NCBI GenBank assembly: GCA_047619485.1
Contig: JBLHKE010000092.1
Location: 1-15,731, forward strand
Length of the DNA stretch: 15,731 nucleotides
Origin: JBLHKE01 sp047619485
Lineage (GTDB): Bacteria > Verrucomicrobiota > Verrucomicrobiia > Verrucomicrobiales > DEV007
Reading direction: 5' to 3'
Made by a program: the position numbers and the translations under genes. Numbering within the stretch: the stretch's first letter is position 1; each line of letters opens with the position of its first letter. The notes beneath the pieces are model-generated. The model was not told the origin of the DNA. It did not search any database and saw only the letters and a list, made by a program, of their open reading frames with translations. This document shows, in pieces, positions 14,793 through 15,731 of the stretch.

Positions 14793-15035
14793 GTGTTCCC
14801 GGAGCACCCGGTTCTCCTCCTGCAGGCAATCTCATTCACCGCGTCCTTCCTCGGCTTCTGGCTGTGGCTCGGACTGGAGAAGACCGTATTTTTGACGGTC
14901 GTCATCTTCATCCACGAACCCGGGCACTGGCTCGGGATCTACCTGACGTTCCTCTCGGCCGCGCCCGACGAACCGCACCCCGAGTCAGAAGAACATGAGG
15001 TCGAGGCTGCCGAAGCCGCGAACGGGACGGGATAG
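14793..15035 (+). CDS. Very small membrane protein with HEPGH zinc-protease-like motif
   Basis: An 80-residue reading from GTG 14793 (AAGG 7 nt upstream); the frame is open back to ATG 14724 inside the propeller gene. Two hydrophobic helices lie at about 7-27 and 31-52. The second ends in HEPGHWLGIYLT, an HExxH motif (His41, Glu42, His45) placed in a helix as in M50 site-2 proteases. An acidic tail follows (EPHPESEEHEVEAAEA). True M50 proteases exceed 200 residues and have a later Asp ligand motif, which is missing. It is therefore either a decayed M50 gene or an unusual mini protein. It starts 41 nt after the propeller gene and may share its transcript. Confidence 0.55.
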   Translation: MFPEHPVLLLQAISFTASFLGFWLWLGLEKTVFLTVVIFIHEPGHWLGIYLTFLSAAPDEPHPESEEHEVEAAEAANGTG

Positions 15036-15183
15036 GTCGTCTGTGAATCGAGGCTGGGAGGTCTTCTAAACCACTACCGGAGGGCGGCTTGAACGGCGTC
15101 GGAGTTCTTGGCACTACGCGATTGAATCAGACCTTTAGCCCAACTTGCGGGCGCAGTTCAAGCGAGCGAGCAATCGAAATCCC

Positions 15184-15731
15184 TCAATCCTTCGCGATCC
15201 GGCGGATGCGGATTTCTCGGAACTCGACCTTGCCGGTGAGGTGGTGCATCTGCAGGAGGATACTGCCCTTCTTGTCACCGTTCCCCGGATCGCGGCAGTC
15301 GGCCCCGGGCTTGCCATTGACCCAGGTCTGCAGGTGGTTGCCTACCGCGCGAATGCGCATCGAGACCCACTCGCCATCTTTCGCTGAAGACTTCGGCGCG
15401 CGCGCGCCTTCGATGTTTAGCGCGTAGATACTGCCGGTGGGATTGTTGTGGTCGCCGTGGTCGAGCTGCGCCTCGTAGCCGGGCGGAAATTCCTGCGATT
15501 TGTCGGCGTGTTCGGCGCAGCGGAAGTAGATGCCACTGTTGCCGCGGCGGCCGCCCGTGTCTGAGATACGCGCCTCCGCATACAGCTCGAAATCGTCAAA
15601 CTTATCGAGCGAGGCTAGATAGCCCTGACCACCGTGGCCAGTAAGGATCCCATCGATGATTTTCCACTCGGGCTTGTGCTTGAACTTGTTCTCATACCAT
15701 CCGTCGAGGTCGCTACCGTTGAACAGCTTGA
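15184..15731 (-). CDS. DUF1080 (3-keto-disaccharide hydrolase / LamG-like) protein, N-terminus outside window
   Basis: The minus strand is open from the window edge to TGA 15184, giving 181 residues. It opens with KLFNGSDLDGWYEN and continues with PEWKIIDGILTG, FDDFELYAEARI, GNSGIYFRC, GYEAQLDHGD, EWVSMRIRAVGNHLQTWVNG and ends GKVEFREIRIRRI. These are the standard blocks of DUF1080, a concanavalin-like beta-sandwich. Relatives are exported proteins active on glycans or 3-keto-glycosides in Planctomycetota, Verrucomicrobiota and Bacteroidota. Only the signal peptide and the first strand should be missing. It converges with the HEPGH gene; the 148 bp between them hold no obvious terminator. Confidence 0.9.
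   Translation of the reverse strand, partial: KLFNGSDLDGWYENKFKHKPEWKIIDGILTGHGGQGYLASLDKFDDFELYAEARISDTGGRRGNSGIYFRCAEHADKSQEFPPGYEAQLDHGDHNNPTGSIYALNIEGARAPKSSAKDGEWVSMRIRAVGNHLQTWVNGKPGADCRDPGNGDKKGSILLQMHHLTGKVEFREIRIRRIAKD

Noticed and set aside
15087..15163. Inverted repeat GCTTGAAC / GTTCAAGC between the last two genes
   Set aside because: It is only 8 bp with about 60 nt between the arms and no T run; it is likely chance and not a terminator.

Overview
The window looks like chromosomal DNA of a GC-rich bacterium of the Planctomycetota-Verrucomicrobiota group, most likely Verrucomicrobiota. This is an inference from three gene types typical of that group: a DUF1080 (3-keto-disaccharide hydrolase-like) protein, a secreted PQQ-type beta-propeller protein opening with a WPSWRG motif, and a REP-associated tyrosine transposase. 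No rRNA, tRNA or CRISPR array is visible.

Left part (1-9075), a nitrogen/amine-type catabolic island. A divergent pair opens the window: a Rieske-type oxygenase (minus, cut by the window edge) and an Ahr-like zinc aldehyde reductase (plus), the latter followed by an SMR-family exporter. A tight minus-strand operon then runs from 9007 down to 2248. In order of transcription it encodes a lipoprotein substrate-binding protein, an ABC permease with a large extracytoplasmic insertion, an ABC ATPase, a creatininase-family amidohydrolase, a GlnT-like glutamine synthetase homologue, an AhpD/carboxymuconolactone-decarboxylase-like protein and a flavodoxin-fold reductase. Genes abut or overlap, so they are probably co-transcribed and translationally coupled. 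My reading is import of a small nitrogen compound, ATP-dependent ligation (for example gamma-glutamylation) by the GS homologue, amide hydrolysis, and redox steps by the Rieske, AhpD-like, flavoprotein and aldehyde reductase proteins. The substrate is unknown.

Two signals stand out. (i) The AhpD-like gene is interrupted only by one in-frame UGA, exactly where the second Cys of the CxxC motif should be (CTY-UGA). A hairpin of SECIS-like geometry follows, so this may be a selenoprotein. (ii) Sigma-54 (-24/-12) promoter-like sequences lie in the right place and direction before the operon, before ahr and, more weakly, before the Rieske gene. A fourth one precedes a short untranslated stretch ending in a strong intrinsic terminator (a candidate small RNA).

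Middle part (9076-13464), a mobile-element and gene-decay zone. It holds a RAYT transposase flanked by palindromes, a 139-bp inverted-repeat element resembling a MITE, a GIY-YIG protein, a frameshifted ADP-ribosylglycohydrolase remnant, an intact secreted epoxide-hydrolase-like protein, and then about 1 kb of debris: a possible IS3 transposase tail, a structured segment resembling a group II intron 5' end, a leucine-rich-repeat remnant with an in-frame stop, and a terminator.

Right part (13465-15731): a secreted PQQ-like propeller protein, a very small membrane protein with an HEPGH zinc-protease motif, and a DUF1080 protein running off the right edge on the minus strand.
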